A stretch of 64,000 nucleotides of DNA from Amaranthus tricolor (GCF_026212465.1 NC_080049.1:24128230-24192229); one strand, 5' to 3'. Counted from the first letter of the stretch, positions 37,381 through 49,215 are shown. Notes: generated by a model from the sequence alone, not told the origin. Made by a program: numbers and translations.

Positions 37381-39066
37381 ATGAAAACCCCCAAATCCTC
37401 TAAATCAGGCAAGAAAACTCCAAAATCCTGTATGCCCGATCAACCAAAACCACTAAGGGTAGTACTTCCACCTCCATTACTGCAGGACGCACCACCAACA
37501 CCAACTGAAACTACACAAGAATCACAGAAACACTCCACTGAACCCACCAGTACCAAAAGAAAAATGTCAACAGGTGGTTCATCTTCTAGAGTAGTTAAGC
37601 GATCGAAGCATGTTGATCCAAATAGCGCAGAAGAAGTTTCAAAGGAGATGACTGTAGGGTTCGGGTTGGACAAATATTGGTATGATTCTACGAACTTTCC
37701 TAGATTGCATGAGATTTTACAGTATCAAGAATGGGAATTGTTAATGTCAAATTTCAGTTGCAATTCGATTTTTCCAAACCTAATGAGAGAATTTATTGTA
37801 AATTTCTCTAATGATGGCGGTACGTGTGCTAGTGTTGTTAAAACTGTTAAAATTGAATTTAACAGCGCATTATTAGGGGAATGGTTTAATGTTCCCAATG
37901 TTGGTTTTGATACATATCATATTGGGTCAAAGATTGCATTTTCTGGCATTAATGAACGCACAATTTTAAAATTTTTAGGAGTTGATCAAAAGGGGAAGAT
38001 CAGTCACAATGTTCTGTCCCCTATGCATAAATTGTTGTACAATGTTGCTCGCAGATTTATTTTACCACGAAACTCAAAACGTAGTCAAGTGAGTTTGCGT
38101 GATGCCACCTTGATTTACTGCATGGAAAAACATATTAAAATAAATTTTCCTTCATTGATGATCTCTCATTTATCAGACTGCATTGAAAAGAAAAGTTTCA
38201 TTGGTTATGGAGGGTTGTTAACATGGATTTTTAGGAAGTTTGAGGTTCCATTGGAAGGGTTGGAGTTCCCAATGGGTCCCAATATGAAAATTGGTGCTAA
38301 ATGTTTACAAAATTTGCATTTGAAATTGAATGATGAGGGAGTATTGATGCATGAGGGGGTTGTAGAAGTTGAATCTGAAGATGAAGGGGCTGAAGAGGTT
38401 GAAGAAGAAAAGGAGGCAGAGGAGAAAAAGGAGGAAAAAGAGAATGAGGAAGAAAAGGAACAAGATCCTGTTCCCTCTGAAAATATTGAAAAATCTGAGA
38501 AAGAGGAACAGGATGGAGCTGTAAGTAAGGGGGAAAAGGAAAAGAAAAAGGAAGCCTTGGATGAAAATGTCCCTCACAATCTCTGTAGTGATTCCAGCGA
38601 TGAAGAGATTGTGTTGGCTATGAGGAAAAAGGCTAAGTCAATGCAAAGGAAGAGTAGGAGGTTGGCTTCGAAACGCAAGGCTACTTTGGTTGATGAAACA
38701 CCATCTGACACCATCCCTGAGCCAATACCTGATGAACCTACCTCTCCCAAGCCAGCCAATTCACCACCACATCAAATTCCATCACCACCACCATCACCTA
38801 TCCCGTGTACACCACCACCACAATCACACACTTCACCCAATATTGGCTGTACTAACTTTGACTCTGTTCCTGCAATTTCCTTACATTCCATACTCTCCAA
38901 GCTCCTTGATCTACAGTCTCATTTCATTGCTTTTCAAGCTGAAATTCGTGTCTCACTTGCTTCTATTGTGGATCAGCTAAACCAAATGGAACAACGCCTT
39001 GGTGCCAAGCTGGACACAGTGGAGGTGCAGACTGAATTCATTGATGAAGAAGAGACTGACCCTTGA
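37381..39066 (+). CDS. Sirevirus second frame (env-like / putative plant transposon protein), unit 1
   Basis: 561 codons in the same orientation as pol. Regions: a basic, Pro/Ser-rich N-terminus with a possible nuclear signal (KRK near 60, KRSK near 73-76); a conserved globular part (about 95-330) resembling the 'putative plant transposon protein' domain found downstream of pol in Sireviruses; an acidic Glu/Lys tract (about 345-415); a Pro-rich stretch (about 455-490); and a C-terminal heptad-like segment (about 500-545) that could form a coiled coil. I see no signal peptide and no membrane span, so an envelope role is not supported by sequence. The frame is intact, suggesting recent selection or recent origin. 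The function is unknown. Confidence 0.88.
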   Translation: MKTPKSSKSGKKTPKSCMPDQPKPLRVVLPPPLLQDAPPTPTETTQESQKHSTEPTSTKRKMSTGGSSSRVVKRSKHVDPNSAEEVSKEMTVGFGLDKYWYDSTNFPRLHEILQYQEWELLMSNFSCNSIFPNLMREFIVNFSNDGGTCASVVKTVKIEFNSALLGEWFNVPNVGFDTYHIGSKIAFSGINERTILKFLGVDQKGKISHNVLSPMHKLLYNVARRFILPRNSKRSQVSLRDATLIYCMEKHIKINFPSLMISHLSDCIEKKSFIGYGGLLTWIFRKFEVPLEGLEFPMGPNMKIGAKCLQNLHLKLNDEGVLMHEGVVEVESEDEGAEEVEEEKEAEEKKEEKENEEEKEQDPVPSENIEKSEKEEQDGAVSKGEKEKKKEALDENVPHNLCSDSSDEEIVLAMRKKAKSMQRKSRRLASKRKATLVDETPSDTIPEPIPDEPTSPKPANSPPHQIPSPPPSPIPCTPPPQSHTSPNIGCTNFDSVPAISLHSILSKLLDLQSHFIAFQAEIRVSLASIVDQLNQMEQRLGAKLDTVEVQTEFIDEEETDP

Positions 39067-39792
39067 TCCCTCTGCTCAAAAAATTTAATGATTTGTTGGC
39101 TGTATGACTTAACAAACAATTTCTCTTTTTGCCTTGTACCATCTGCGGTACATGGTTATTGTAACTTTGAACAATTGCTACTTTTCTTTGTTTTTTATTT
39201 TTATGGTCTGTGACAATTAACTCTATGCAGGTTTAATCATTGTTCATAGCACTTGCTTTTATTATTGTTGTTTGTTGTTTTCATCACTAACAAATCTATA
39301 TGGTTTGTGCTGAGATTTGATAACTCCCACTTCTTTTTGATTGATGACAAAAGGGGGAAGATTATGCACAAACTTAACAGGAGCAGTGAATACACAGTTA
39401 CATATCTTGTTGATTTATATTGATTCTTATGAATGATATGTGTGCTGCTGTGTTTATGCTAGTTTAGTGATCATCTGTGTTGCTAAGTTTGTTGAAGTTC
39501 TCATGAAGTCCTCATGAATATTTGATTCTGTGAAAATACTTAATGAGTTCCGTTTAACTTAGTTTATTTCATTTAGGTTTTAAGTTAATTTATTTTGAAA
39601 ACTTTTGAAAAATATTTGATATGTTAGAGCAAACTGTTTGTTTATGAATGCTTGGTAAATTATATTCTAACAAGTTGATTTGCTAAGTTAATTAGAGTTA
39701 CTTTAATCTCTAGTATGCTCTATGAATTTTGTTTTACTCTATTTTTACTTAAGTTTGTTTATAAAGTTTGCCATCATCAAAAAGGGGGAATT
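39067..39792 (+). promoter_or_regulatory. 3' untranslated zone with two polypurine tracts, unit 1
   Basis: Polypurine tract ACAAAAGGGGGAAG lies at 39347-39360 and AAAAAGGGGGAATT at 39779-39792, the latter abutting the LTR. Multiple such tracts before the 3' LTR are a known Sirevirus trait. No frame occurs in this 726-bp zone. Confidence 0.8.
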
Positions 39793-41121
39793 TGTTGGCC
39801 TCTTAAGGTTTTGATGATGACTTTACTTTTAAATAAACAAACATATTTTTAGAGATTGTTTTGTAGGTATATATCCGATTTAATGTGAATCGTTGATGAA
39901 GCCTATGACTTGATTCGTGGAAGAAGTACATGTCTCAAATATCCAAGAAGTTGGGCAATTGCTCTGGAAAACAGTCTGCTGTTCCTAGAGTTAAAGTTCT
40001 GACGAATGTTGTAGATGGAGACAGTACGCTGTTCCTCATGATGCAGGTCTGAAGAATAGCATCGACTGAAAAATTGCGAATTAATTATTTTCTGTTTTTA
40101 AGTTGATGTAATGGTTTAGAATTAATTTAATTGCTTAAATTAATTAGTAAGTTAATTGGCAAATCTATTTTTAGGTTTTCTAAAAATAGCCCAAGACTTT
40201 TTCTTAATTAGATTTAGATCTCCTATTTTTTAGGATCTTATGTTTTAAACTCCTATGCTATTTTTAGCATTAAGGAAACTGATTTTTCCTTGAGCAAATA
40301 ACAGCCGGACACTTTCTTAATTCCACCACCTTTTGTTTTGAGAACGTGGGGGTAGTGGAGGTATGTGTGAGATAGTGGACGTTATGCTTATGGTAACTGC
40401 TGGCTGTTCCCTCTATAAATAGAAGGGACTTTGCTCGAATCAAAAATCAATCCTTTTAGGATTCAAGAGTGTCCATTAAAGGGAGATCATCTTAAGAAAA
40501 ATATTTTCAGTTTTCCAATGCCAATTAATTTATTATATTTTTCTTAAGTAATTATTTTAATTCTTATCCTCTTGAGAAATGGCCTTGTAAAGGGTATTTG
40601 ATGTGATTTATTGTAATTAGACTTATGGGAAGTCTAAGGGAATAGAGAAGAGAAATGGCCTTGTAAAGGGTAATTGAGTGTTTTGTTGTAATTAGACTTA
40701 TGGGAAGTCTAAGGGAATAGAGAATAGAATCGAGAAAAGAGAAAGAGAAGGAGAGAAGAGAAGAGAAGAGAAGAGAAGAGAAGTAGGCCTAAGTAGAGAA
40801 GCTTTGAGTAAAGCGTTTAGAGAATTGAGAAGCTTCAAGTGAAGCAAAACATTGTTTTGTGTAATTGTAACTAATTGCCTTAACATAGTGAGAATTTTGA
40901 AATCCCGGGGGGTCGTGGTTTTTCCTTCTTATTAGGCCAAGAAGGTTTCCACGTAAAAATCCTTGTCTCCTTTATTATTTTTCTTTTCGTTTTTAAGTTT
41001 AAGTTTTTGTCCTTTACTTAATATAATTCCGCAAAAAATTAGAGGCAAAAATCTTAAACCTACTACACAACAATTCACCCCCCCCTCTTGTTGCATTCGA
41101 TCATCCATTAGTATTTCTACA
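39793..41121 (+). repeat. LTR 2 (shared middle LTR)
   Basis: It is the same as LTR 1 at all points compared. It serves as 3' LTR of unit 1 and 5' LTR of unit 2. No ATAGT duplication borders it: the left neighbour is the polypurine tract and the right neighbour the PBS. Confidence 0.96.
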
Positions 41122-41123
41122 AT

Positions 41124-41136
41124 TGGTATCAGAGCC
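41124..41136 (+). promoter_or_regulatory. primer binding site, unit 2
   Basis: TGGTATCAGAGCC, identical in place to unit 1. Confidence 0.93.
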
Positions 41137-41190
41137 CTGTTCCTCATTTAATCAGGAAACCCTGAGAGCAGTATCCTGTTCCCTGGAAAG

Positions 41191-44100
41191 ATGTTGAAGA
41201 TGAACGAGCGCATGGAAGAGGTTCAAGTGAGGGGGAACAACTCATGGTATCTCGACAGTGGGTGTTCCAAGCATATGACGGGTGATAAATCTAAATTTCT
41301 CTCACTTGAAGCCTATGATGGGGGAACAGTAACCTTCGGTGACAACATGAAGGGTGAGATAATCGCCAAAGGAAAGGTTGGAAGGTCTAGTTCCCATGCC
41401 ATTGATAATGTATTTTTAGTCGAGAATTTAAAACACAATTTGTTAAGTATTTCTCAATTTTGCGACAAAGGTAACTCTGTTAAGTTTACTTCTGAAAAAT
41501 GCATAATTTCTAGGAACAGTACAGGAGACCCTGTGCTGGAGGGAATCAGAAAAGGGAACACCTATGTGGTGGACCTGGACACTGTTCCCAGAAACAGTCT
41601 AACGTGTTTAAGTGTTATTGAAGAAGACCCACTTCTTTGGCACAAGCGTCTAAGTCATGCTAGTTATTCATTGATTAACACTTTAAGATCAAAAGACCTA
41701 GTAAGAGGATTACCTGCAATAAAATTTCTTAAAAATGAAGTTTGTGATCCTTGTGCTAAAGGGAAACAAGTGCGGTCATCCTTTAAATCAAAGAACGTTG
41801 TGACTACCACTAGACCATTAGAATTAATTCATATGGATTTATGTGGACCAATGAGAACACAAAGCCGTAGTGGCAAAAAGTATGTGTTTGTTGTTGTTGA
41901 TGATTATAGTAGATTCACGTGGACCTTATTTTTGGCAAGCAAAGATGAAGCTTTTGATGAGTTTGTTTCCTTTGCTAATAAAACACAAAAATCTACCAAT
42001 AATCAAATTGTTCACATTAGGTCTGATCATGGAAAAGAATTTGAAAATTCAAACTTCATGAATTATTGCAATGAACATGGCATAAATCACAATTTTTCCG
42101 CACCTAGAACACCACAACAAAATGGTGTGGTAGAAAGGAAAAATAGGACCTTAGAAGAAATGGCAAGGACCATGTTGATTGCTAGTGGTCTACCTAGGAA
42201 TTTTTGGGCAGAAGCCGTTAATACTGCATGCTATATATTGAATCGTGTTCTTATAAGACCAATCACTTCAAAGACACCTTATGAATTGCTCAAAGGTGTT
42301 AAACCAAATATCTCCTATTTTCGTGTGTTTGGATGCAAATGTTTTGTACATGTGAATGGAAAACGAAATATAGGAAAATTTGATGAAAGAAGTGATGAGG
42401 CAGTGTTTCTCGGTTATTCATCACAAAGTAAAGCTTACAGAATTTACAATAAGAGAACAATGTGTGTAGAAGAGTCTGTTCACATAATCTTTGATGAAAC
42501 TAACTTTTCAACAAGTGAACAGGAAACAAGTAACATTAAAATAGGTCTTGCAAACTTGGAAGATGATGATGAAGATGGAATTAAAGTGCAAGATCATGAA
42601 ACAGCAGATGAACAGATGATACAAGAAGAGGCAGAAGAAACTGACCCAATCCAGGAACTGCCAGTACAACAGGATCAGCAGACTGTTCCCAATCCAGCTA
42701 TTCCCACAAATGAGCAAAATGATCCAGTAGCTGAACAGAATGTCAATCAAGTTGCTGAACAAGAACATGCTACTGTTCCTTCAAGAGAATTTGTGCCTAA
42801 ACCTTGGAAGTATCAAAGATATCATCCTCTTGATTCAATTGTAAGTGATATAAATAAGGGAACACAAACTAGATCTCAATTGAGAAACTTTTGTGCACAC
42901 TTTGCGTTCCTATCATCACTTGAACCTAAAAATCACGAGGAAGCTTTAAAGGATTCCGATTGGATAGTTGCCATGCAAGATGAATTAAATGAGTTTGAAA
43001 GAAATAAAGTGTGGCACTTGGAACCCAAACCGAAAAACAAGAAAGTTATTGGTTTGAAATGGGTATTTCGGAACAAGCTTGATGAGCATGGAATAATTGT
43101 TAGAAATAAAGCTAGACTCGTGGTTAAAGGTTATAATCAACAAGAAGGTATTGATTATACCGAGACATTTGCTCCGGTAGCAAGGTTAGAGGCCATTAGA
43201 ATCTTAATTTCTTTTGCTGCATTTATGAATTTTAAATTATATCAAATGGATGTGAAATGTGCTTTTTTGAATGGTTATCTTGATGAAGAAGTTTTTGTGG
43301 AACAACCCCCAGGTTTTGAAAATACCTCTTGTCCTAATCATGTCTACAAGCTTGACAAAGCCCTATATGGCTTGAAGCAAGCTCCTAGACAATGGTACGA
43401 AAGACTTTCAAAGTTTTTGATTCAAAATAACTTTGTAAGAGGAAAAATCGACAAAACCTTGTTCTTTAAGAATAAAGGTTCTAATATTTTGGTTGTTCAA
43501 ATTTATGTTGATGACATTATTTTTGGTGCTACTAATGATTCATTATGTAAAGAATTTGCTAACCTTATGGGTACAGAATTTGAAATGAGCATGATGGGAG
43601 AATTAAATTTCTTTCTTGGTTTGCAAATTAAACAAACTGAAAATGGTATTTTTATTCATCAACAAAAATACATTAAAGAACTTCTTAAGAAATATGGACT
43701 AAATAATGCAAAAACCAATCATACACCTATGGCTACCAATGTTAGACTAGATGAAGACCGAAATGGAACTAACATAGATCAAACAATGTATAGAGGCATG
43801 ATAGGTTCTTTATTGTATCTAACTGCAAGTAGACCTGATATTTCTTTTAGTGTTGGTTTATGTGCTAGATTTCAATCAAGTCCTAAAGAATCACATCTCA
43901 CGGCAGTAAAGAGAATTTTGAGATATTTGAAGGGAACAGACGACTTGTCCCTATTTTATCCTAAAAGTGATGTTTATGATTTAAAAGGTTTTAGTGATGC
44001 AGATTATGCAGGTGATCTTGTTAATAGAAAAAGTACATCAGGTATGGTACAATATCTTGGCTCATGTTTAGTTTCATGGAGTTCCAAGAAACAAAACACA

Positions 44101-44448
44101 GTTGCATTATCCACTGCAGAAGCTGAATACGTAGCAGCAGCAGCCTGCTGTTCCCAAATGCTTTGGATAAAACAGCAACTTAGAGATTTTGGTATTAAAG
44201 TAGAATGCATTCCTATTTATTGTGATAATACTAGTGCCATATGTATATCTAAAGATCCAGTGCATCATTCACGTGCTAAACATATACATATTAGACATCA
44301 TTTTCTTAAGGATAATGTGGAACACAAAAACATTGTATTAAAGCATGTTAACACTAATGAACAAGTTGCAGATATTCTGACCAAACCACTTCCTAGGGAA
44401 CAATATGAAAAGATGAGACTGGAACTTGGTATGATCAAGCTCCACTAA
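41191..44448 (+). CDS. pol: Sirevirus pol polyprotein, unit 2, gag-less
   Basis: 1085 codons, identical in translation to 33627-36884, with the same PR (DSGCS), HHCC, DDE integrase, YVDD RT and RNase H motifs and the same absence of gag. Because both copies carry the same gag deletion and the same junction, the deletion predates the tandem duplication. Confidence 0.95.
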   Translation: MLKMNERMEEVQVRGNNSWYLDSGCSKHMTGDKSKFLSLEAYDGGTVTFGDNMKGEIIAKGKVGRSSSHAIDNVFLVENLKHNLLSISQFCDKGNSVKFTSEKCIISRNSTGDPVLEGIRKGNTYVVDLDTVPRNSLTCLSVIEEDPLLWHKRLSHASYSLINTLRSKDLVRGLPAIKFLKNEVCDPCAKGKQVRSSFKSKNVVTTTRPLELIHMDLCGPMRTQSRSGKKYVFVVVDDYSRFTWTLFLASKDEAFDEFVSFANKTQKSTNNQIVHIRSDHGKEFENSNFMNYCNEHGINHNFSAPRTPQQNGVVERKNRTLEEMARTMLIASGLPRNFWAEAVNTACYILNRVLIRPITSKTPYELLKGVKPNISYFRVFGCKCFVHVNGKRNIGKFDERSDEAVFLGYSSQSKAYRIYNKRTMCVEESVHIIFDETNFSTSEQETSNIKIGLANLEDDDEDGIKVQDHETADEQMIQEEAEETDPIQELPVQQDQQTVPNPAIPTNEQNDPVAEQNVNQVAEQEHATVPSREFVPKPWKYQRYHPLDSIVSDINKGTQTRSQLRNFCAHFAFLSSLEPKNHEEALKDSDWIVAMQDELNEFERNKVWHLEPKPKNKKVIGLKWVFRNKLDEHGIIVRNKARLVVKGYNQQEGIDYTETFAPVARLEAIRILISFAAFMNFKLYQMDVKCAFLNGYLDEEVFVEQPPGFENTSCPNHVYKLDKALYGLKQAPRQWYERLSKFLIQNNFVRGKIDKTLFFKNKGSNILVVQIYVDDIIFGATNDSLCKEFANLMGTEFEMSMMGELNFFLGLQIKQTENGIFIHQQKYIKELLKKYGLNNAKTNHTPMATNVRLDEDRNGTNIDQTMYRGMIGSLLYLTASRPDISFSVGLCARFQSSPKESHLTAVKRILRYLKGTDDLSLFYPKSDVYDLKGFSDADYAGDLVNRKSTSGMVQYLGSCLVSWSSKKQNTVALSTAEAEYVAAAACCSQMLWIKQQLRDFGIKVECIPIYCDNTSAICISKDPVHHSRAKHIHIRHHFLKDNVEHKNIVLKHVNTNEQVADILTKPLPREQYEKMRLELGMIKLH

Positions 44449-44944
44449 AGTTAGTTGCATATATTTCCCATTGAAGCATCATGAGAATGAAGAGGTCAGG
44501 AATCAATCTCAAAATCTTGATTGAAAATCAATTATTGCATGGATCAGGTAAACACATAATAAAGTTTGTACTATGAATGTTCTTACGTTTGCATGTTGTT
44601 AATTCGAACAGACCAAAGTAATATGTTCATTATTTTCTTCATAATAATTCATAAAATCATAATTAATTTCCTTATTTCCTATTTTATATTTTATCCATAT
44701 TCAATATTTTTATACGGCCAAACCGTTTGACAACTTTTGGGAAAACGGTTTTTTCATCACTCAAGTAATGCAAAGCAATAAAGAGATGGGACTTGGAGGA
44801 GTAACCGTCACTTCAATCATTTAAAAACCCCTGCCTCACGTCACCTTCTCAAACCTTCTCTCAAAAACCGTCCTTCTTCTTCTCACTTCAATCTCTCACT
44901 CAAGAACCGTCCTTCTTCCTCACAAAAACCTACAAAATTCAAAA

Positions 44945-46630
44945 ATGAAAACCCCCAAATCCTCTAAATCAGGCAAGAAAACTCCAAAATCCTGTATGCC
45001 CGATCAACCAAAACCACTAAGGGTAGTACTTCCACCTCCATTACTGCAGGACGCACCACCAACACCAACTGAAACTACACAAGAATCACAGAAACACTCC
45101 ACTGAACCCACCAGTACCAAAAGAAAAATGTCAACAGGTGGTTCATCTTCTAGAGTAGTTAAGCGATCGAAGCATGTTGATCCAAATAGCGCAGAAGAAG
45201 TTTCAAAGGAGATGACTGTAGGGTTCGGGTTGGACAAATATTGGTATGATTCTACGAACTTTCCTAGATTGCATGAGATTTTACAGTATCAAGAATGGGA
45301 ATTGTTAATGTCAAATTTCAGTTGCAATTCGATTTTTCCAAACCTAATGAGAGAATTTATTGTAAATTTCTCTAATGATGGCGGTACGTGTGCTAGTGTT
45401 GTTAAAACTGTTAAAATTGAATTTAACAGCGCATTATTAGGGGAATGGTTTAATGTTCCCAATGTTGGTTTTGATACATATCATATTGGGTCAAAGATTG
45501 CATTTTCTGGCATTAATGAACGCACAATTTTAAAATTTTTAGGAGTTGATCAAAAGGGGAAGATCAGTCACAATGTTCTGTCCCCTATGCATAAATTGTT
45601 GTACAATGTTGCTCGCAGATTTATTTTACCACGAAACTCAAAACGTAGTCAAGTGAGTTTGCGTGATGCCACCTTGATTTACTGCATGGAAAAACATATT
45701 AAAATAAATTTTCCTTCATTGATGATCTCTCATTTATCAGACTGCATTGAAAAGAAAAGTTTCATTGGTTATGGAGGGTTGTTAACATGGATTTTTAGGA
45801 AGTTTGAGGTTCCATTGGAAGGGTTGGAGTTCCCAATGGGTCCCAATATGAAAATTGGTGCTAAATGTTTACAAAATTTGCATTTGAAATTGAATGATGA
45901 GGGAGTATTGATGCATGAGGGGGTTGTAGAAGTTGAATCTGAAGATGAAGGGGCTGAAGAGGTTGAAGAAGAAAAGGAGGCAGAGGAGAAAAAGGAGGAA
46001 AAAGAGAATGAGGAAGAAAAGGAACAAGATCCTGTTCCCTCTGAAAATATTGAAAAATCTGAGAAAGAGGAACAGGATGGAGCTGTAAGTAAGGGGGAAA
46101 AGGAAAAGAAAAAGGAAGCCTTGGATGAAAATGTCCCTCACAATCTCTGTAGTGATTCCAGCGATGAAGAGATTGTGTTGGCTATGAGGAAAAAGGCTAA
46201 GTCAATGCAAAGGAAGAGTAGGAGGTTGGCTTCGAAACGCAAGGCTACTTTGGTTGATGAAACACCATCTGACACCATCCCTGAGCCAATACCTGATGAA
46301 CCTACCTCTCCCAAGCCAGCCAATTCACCACCACATCAAATTCCATCACCACCACCATCACCTATCCCGTGTACACCACCACCACAATCACACACTTCAC
46401 CCAATATTGGCTGTACTAACTTTGACTCTGTTCCTGCAATTTCCTTACATTCCATACTCTCCAAGCTCCTTGATCTACAGTCTCATTTCATTGCTTTTCA
46501 AGCTGAAATTCGTGTCTCACTTGCTTCTATTGTGGATCAGCTAAACCAAATGGAACAACGCCTTGGTGCCAAGCTGGACACAGTGGAGGTGCAGACTGAA
46601 TTCATTGATGAAGAAGAGACTGACCCTTGA
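44945..46630 (+). CDS. Sirevirus second frame (env-like), unit 2
   Basis: 561 codons, identical in translation to 37381-39066: basic N-terminus, conserved middle domain, acidic tract, Pro-rich stretch and C-terminal coiled-coil-like end. No membrane segment was seen. It is preceded by the same 496-bp spacer (44449-44944). Confidence 0.88.
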   Translation: MKTPKSSKSGKKTPKSCMPDQPKPLRVVLPPPLLQDAPPTPTETTQESQKHSTEPTSTKRKMSTGGSSSRVVKRSKHVDPNSAEEVSKEMTVGFGLDKYWYDSTNFPRLHEILQYQEWELLMSNFSCNSIFPNLMREFIVNFSNDGGTCASVVKTVKIEFNSALLGEWFNVPNVGFDTYHIGSKIAFSGINERTILKFLGVDQKGKISHNVLSPMHKLLYNVARRFILPRNSKRSQVSLRDATLIYCMEKHIKINFPSLMISHLSDCIEKKSFIGYGGLLTWIFRKFEVPLEGLEFPMGPNMKIGAKCLQNLHLKLNDEGVLMHEGVVEVESEDEGAEEVEEEKEAEEKKEEKENEEEKEQDPVPSENIEKSEKEEQDGAVSKGEKEKKKEALDENVPHNLCSDSSDEEIVLAMRKKAKSMQRKSRRLASKRKATLVDETPSDTIPEPIPDEPTSPKPANSPPHQIPSPPPSPIPCTPPPQSHTSPNIGCTNFDSVPAISLHSILSKLLDLQSHFIAFQAEIRVSLASIVDQLNQMEQRLGAKLDTVEVQTEFIDEEETDP

Positions 46631-47356
46631 TCCCTCTGCTCAAAAAATTTAATGATTTGTTGGCTGTATGACTTAACAAACAATTTCTCTTTTTGCCTTG
46701 TACCATCTGCGGTACATGGTTATTGTAACTTTGAACAATTGCTACTTTTCTTTGTTTTTTATTTTTATGGTCTGTGACAATTAACTCTATGCAGGTTTAA
46801 TCATTGTTCATAGCACTTGCTTTTATTATTGTTGTTTGTTGTTTTCATCACTAACAAATCTATATGGTTTGTGCTGAGATTTGATAACTCCCACTTCTTT
46901 TTGATTGATGACAAAAGGGGGAAGATTATGCACAAACTTAACAGGAGCAGTGAATACACAGTTACATATCTTGTTGATTTATATTGATTCTTATGAATGA
47001 TATGTGTGCTGCTGTGTTTATGCTAGTTTAGTGATCATCTGTGTTGCTAAGTTTGTTGAAGTTCTCATGAAGTCCTCATGAATATTTGATTCTGTGAAAA
47101 TACTTAATGAGTTCCGTTTAACTTAGTTTATTTCATTTAGGTTTTAAGTTAATTTATTTTGAAAACTTTTGAAAAATATTTGATATGTTAGAGCAAACTG
47201 TTTGTTTATGAATGCTTGGTAAATTATATTCTAACAAGTTGATTTGCTAAGTTAATTAGAGTTACTTTAATCTCTAGTATGCTCTATGAATTTTGTTTTA
47301 CTCTATTTTTACTTAAGTTTGTTTATAAAGTTTGCCATCATCAAAAAGGGGGAATT
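46631..47356 (+). promoter_or_regulatory. 3' untranslated zone with two polypurine tracts, unit 2
   Basis: The same as unit 1, with polypurine tracts at 46911-46924 and 47343-47356. Confidence 0.8.
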
Positions 47357-48685
47357 TGTTGGCCTCTTAAGGTTTTGATGATGACTTTACTTTTAAATAA
47401 ACAAACATATTTTTAGAGATTGTTTTGTAGGTATATATCCGATTTAATGTGAATCGTTGATGAAGCCTATGACTTGATTCGTGGAAGAAGTACATGTCTC
47501 AAATATCCAAGAAGTTGGGCAATTGCTCTGGAAAACAGTCTGCTGTTCCTAGAGTTAAAGTTCTGACGAATGTTGTAGATGGAGACAGTACGCTGTTCCT
47601 CATGATGCAGGTCTGAAGAATAGCATCGACTGAAAAATTGCGAATTAATTATTTTCTGTTTTTAAGTTGATGTAATGGTTTAGAATTAATTTAATTGCTT
47701 AAATTAATTAGTAAGTTAATTGGCAAATCTATTTTTAGGTTTTCTAAAAATAGCCCAAGACTTTTTCTTAATTAGATTTAGATCTCCTATTTTTTAGGAT
47801 CTTATGTTTTAAACTCCTATGCTATTTTTAGCATTAAGGAAACTGATTTTTCCTTGAGCAAATAACAGCCGGACACTTTCTTAATTCCACCACCTTTTGT
47901 TTTGAGAACGTGGGGGTAGTGGAGGTATGTGTGAGATAGTGGACGTTATGCTTATGGTAACTGCTGGCTGTTCCCTCTATAAATAGAAGGGACTTTGCTC
48001 GAATCAAAAATCAATCCTTTTAGGATTCAAGAGTGTCCATTAAAGGGAGATCATCTTAAGAAAAATATTTTCAGTTTTCCAATGCCAATTAATTTATTAT
48101 ATTTTTCTTAAGTAATTATTTTAATTCTTATCCTCTTGAGAAATGGCCTTGTAAAGGGTATTTGATGTGATTTATTGTAATTAGACTTATGGGAAGTCTA
48201 AGGGAATAGAGAAGAGAAATGGCCTTGTAAAGGGTAATTGAGTGTTTTGTTGTAATTAGACTTATGGGAAGTCTAAGGGAATAGAGAATAGAATCGAGAA
48301 AAGAGAAAGAGAAGGAGAGAAGAGAAGAGAAGAGAAGAGAAGAGAAGTAGGCCTAAGTAGAGAAGCTTTGAGTAAAGCGTTTAGAGAATTGAGAAGCTTC
48401 AAGTGAAGCAAAACATTGTTTTGTGTAATTGTAACTAATTGCCTTAACATAGTGAGAATTTTGAAATCCCGGGGGGTCGTGGTTTTTCCTTCTTATTAGG
48501 CCAAGAAGGTTTCCACGTAAAAATCCTTGTCTCCTTTATTATTTTTCTTTTCGTTTTTAAGTTTAAGTTTTTGTCCTTTACTTAATATAATTCCGCAAAA
48601 AATTAGAGGCAAAAATCTTAAACCTACTACACAACAATTCACCCCCCCCTCTTGTTGCATTCGATCATCCATTAGTATTTCTACA
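47357..48685 (+). repeat. LTR 3 of Sirevirus array
   Basis: It matches LTR 1 and LTR 2 and ends TTCTACA. It is followed by target duplication ATAGT (48686-48690). Confidence 0.96.
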
Positions 48686-48949
48686 ATAGTGAAAGTCTAA
48701 AATAGAAGGACAAAAGCAAACACTTAATAAAGAAAACAGGCCGTATGAAATCGTGTCTGTAGCTCATCTAATTAGTCCATTGTTTTAATTAATTACTTCA
48801 TACAAATTCTTAAATGGTCGTTTTAAAGTTATAAGTAATTACTCTATTATATTAAAAGTAATTATTTTAAAATTATAAGTAATCACTTTAACGTTATAAG
48901 TTATCACTTTAAGACAAAAAATATATATTAGGCCAGCCCAATAAAGATG

Positions 48950-49215
48950 ATCTCACTGTGAAAAACTGTCTCATTTAAGAATCAACTAGTCTCTTGAGAA
49001 ACCGTCTCTTTGAGAGACATATCTCAAGCCCAACCCATTAAAGATTAATACCTACTTACATTATTCTTAATGCCTACTTGCCTTATCTTTAATACTTACT
49101 TACCGTGACCCTAATACCTATTTTCAATATTTTAAATCTCTCTTTACATTATTCTTAATGCTTACTTATAATATAATAAAAAATATATAAATGGGCCAAT
49201 CCAATTAGAGTTTAA
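48950..49215. mobile_element. GAGAC/GTCTC-type MITE
   Basis: It contains CTCTTGAGAAACCGTCTCTT and GAGAGACATATCTCAAGCCC, followed by repeated TACTTACATTATTCTTAATG words. It shares motif order with 4665-4800. Boundaries are approximate. Confidence 0.5.

Larger units (their letters stand above)
32229..48685 (+). mobile_element. tandem Sirevirus-type copia array (3 LTRs, 2 internal regions)
   Basis: LTRs lie at 32229-33557, 39793-41121 and 47357-48685 (1329 bp each), and two internal regions at 33558-39792 and 41122-47356. The period is exactly 7564 bp. One 5-bp duplication, ATAGT, flanks the whole array (32224-32228 and 48686-48690), and no such duplication borders the middle LTR. This points to LTR-LTR unequal recombination of one insertion rather than two insertions. 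The long LTRs, initiator-Met PBS, paired polypurine tracts and an extra frame after pol mark the Sirevirus lineage (for example Cotzilla of beet). gag is absent from both units. All frames of the two units translate identically, so the array is very young or partly an assembly product. Confidence 0.95.

Noticed and set aside
38690..38980. His-rich frame overlapping the Sirevirus second frame
   Set aside because: It is an out-of-frame reading of the Pro-rich codons; the 561-codon frame explains the region.
37381..39066. Calling the second frame a true envelope gene
   Set aside because: No signal peptide, membrane segment or glycoprotein-like features are seen; only its position resembles env.
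32229..48685. Two independent adjacent Sirevirus insertions
   Set aside because: The middle LTR is shared and only the outer edges carry the ATAGT duplication, so independent insertion does not fit.
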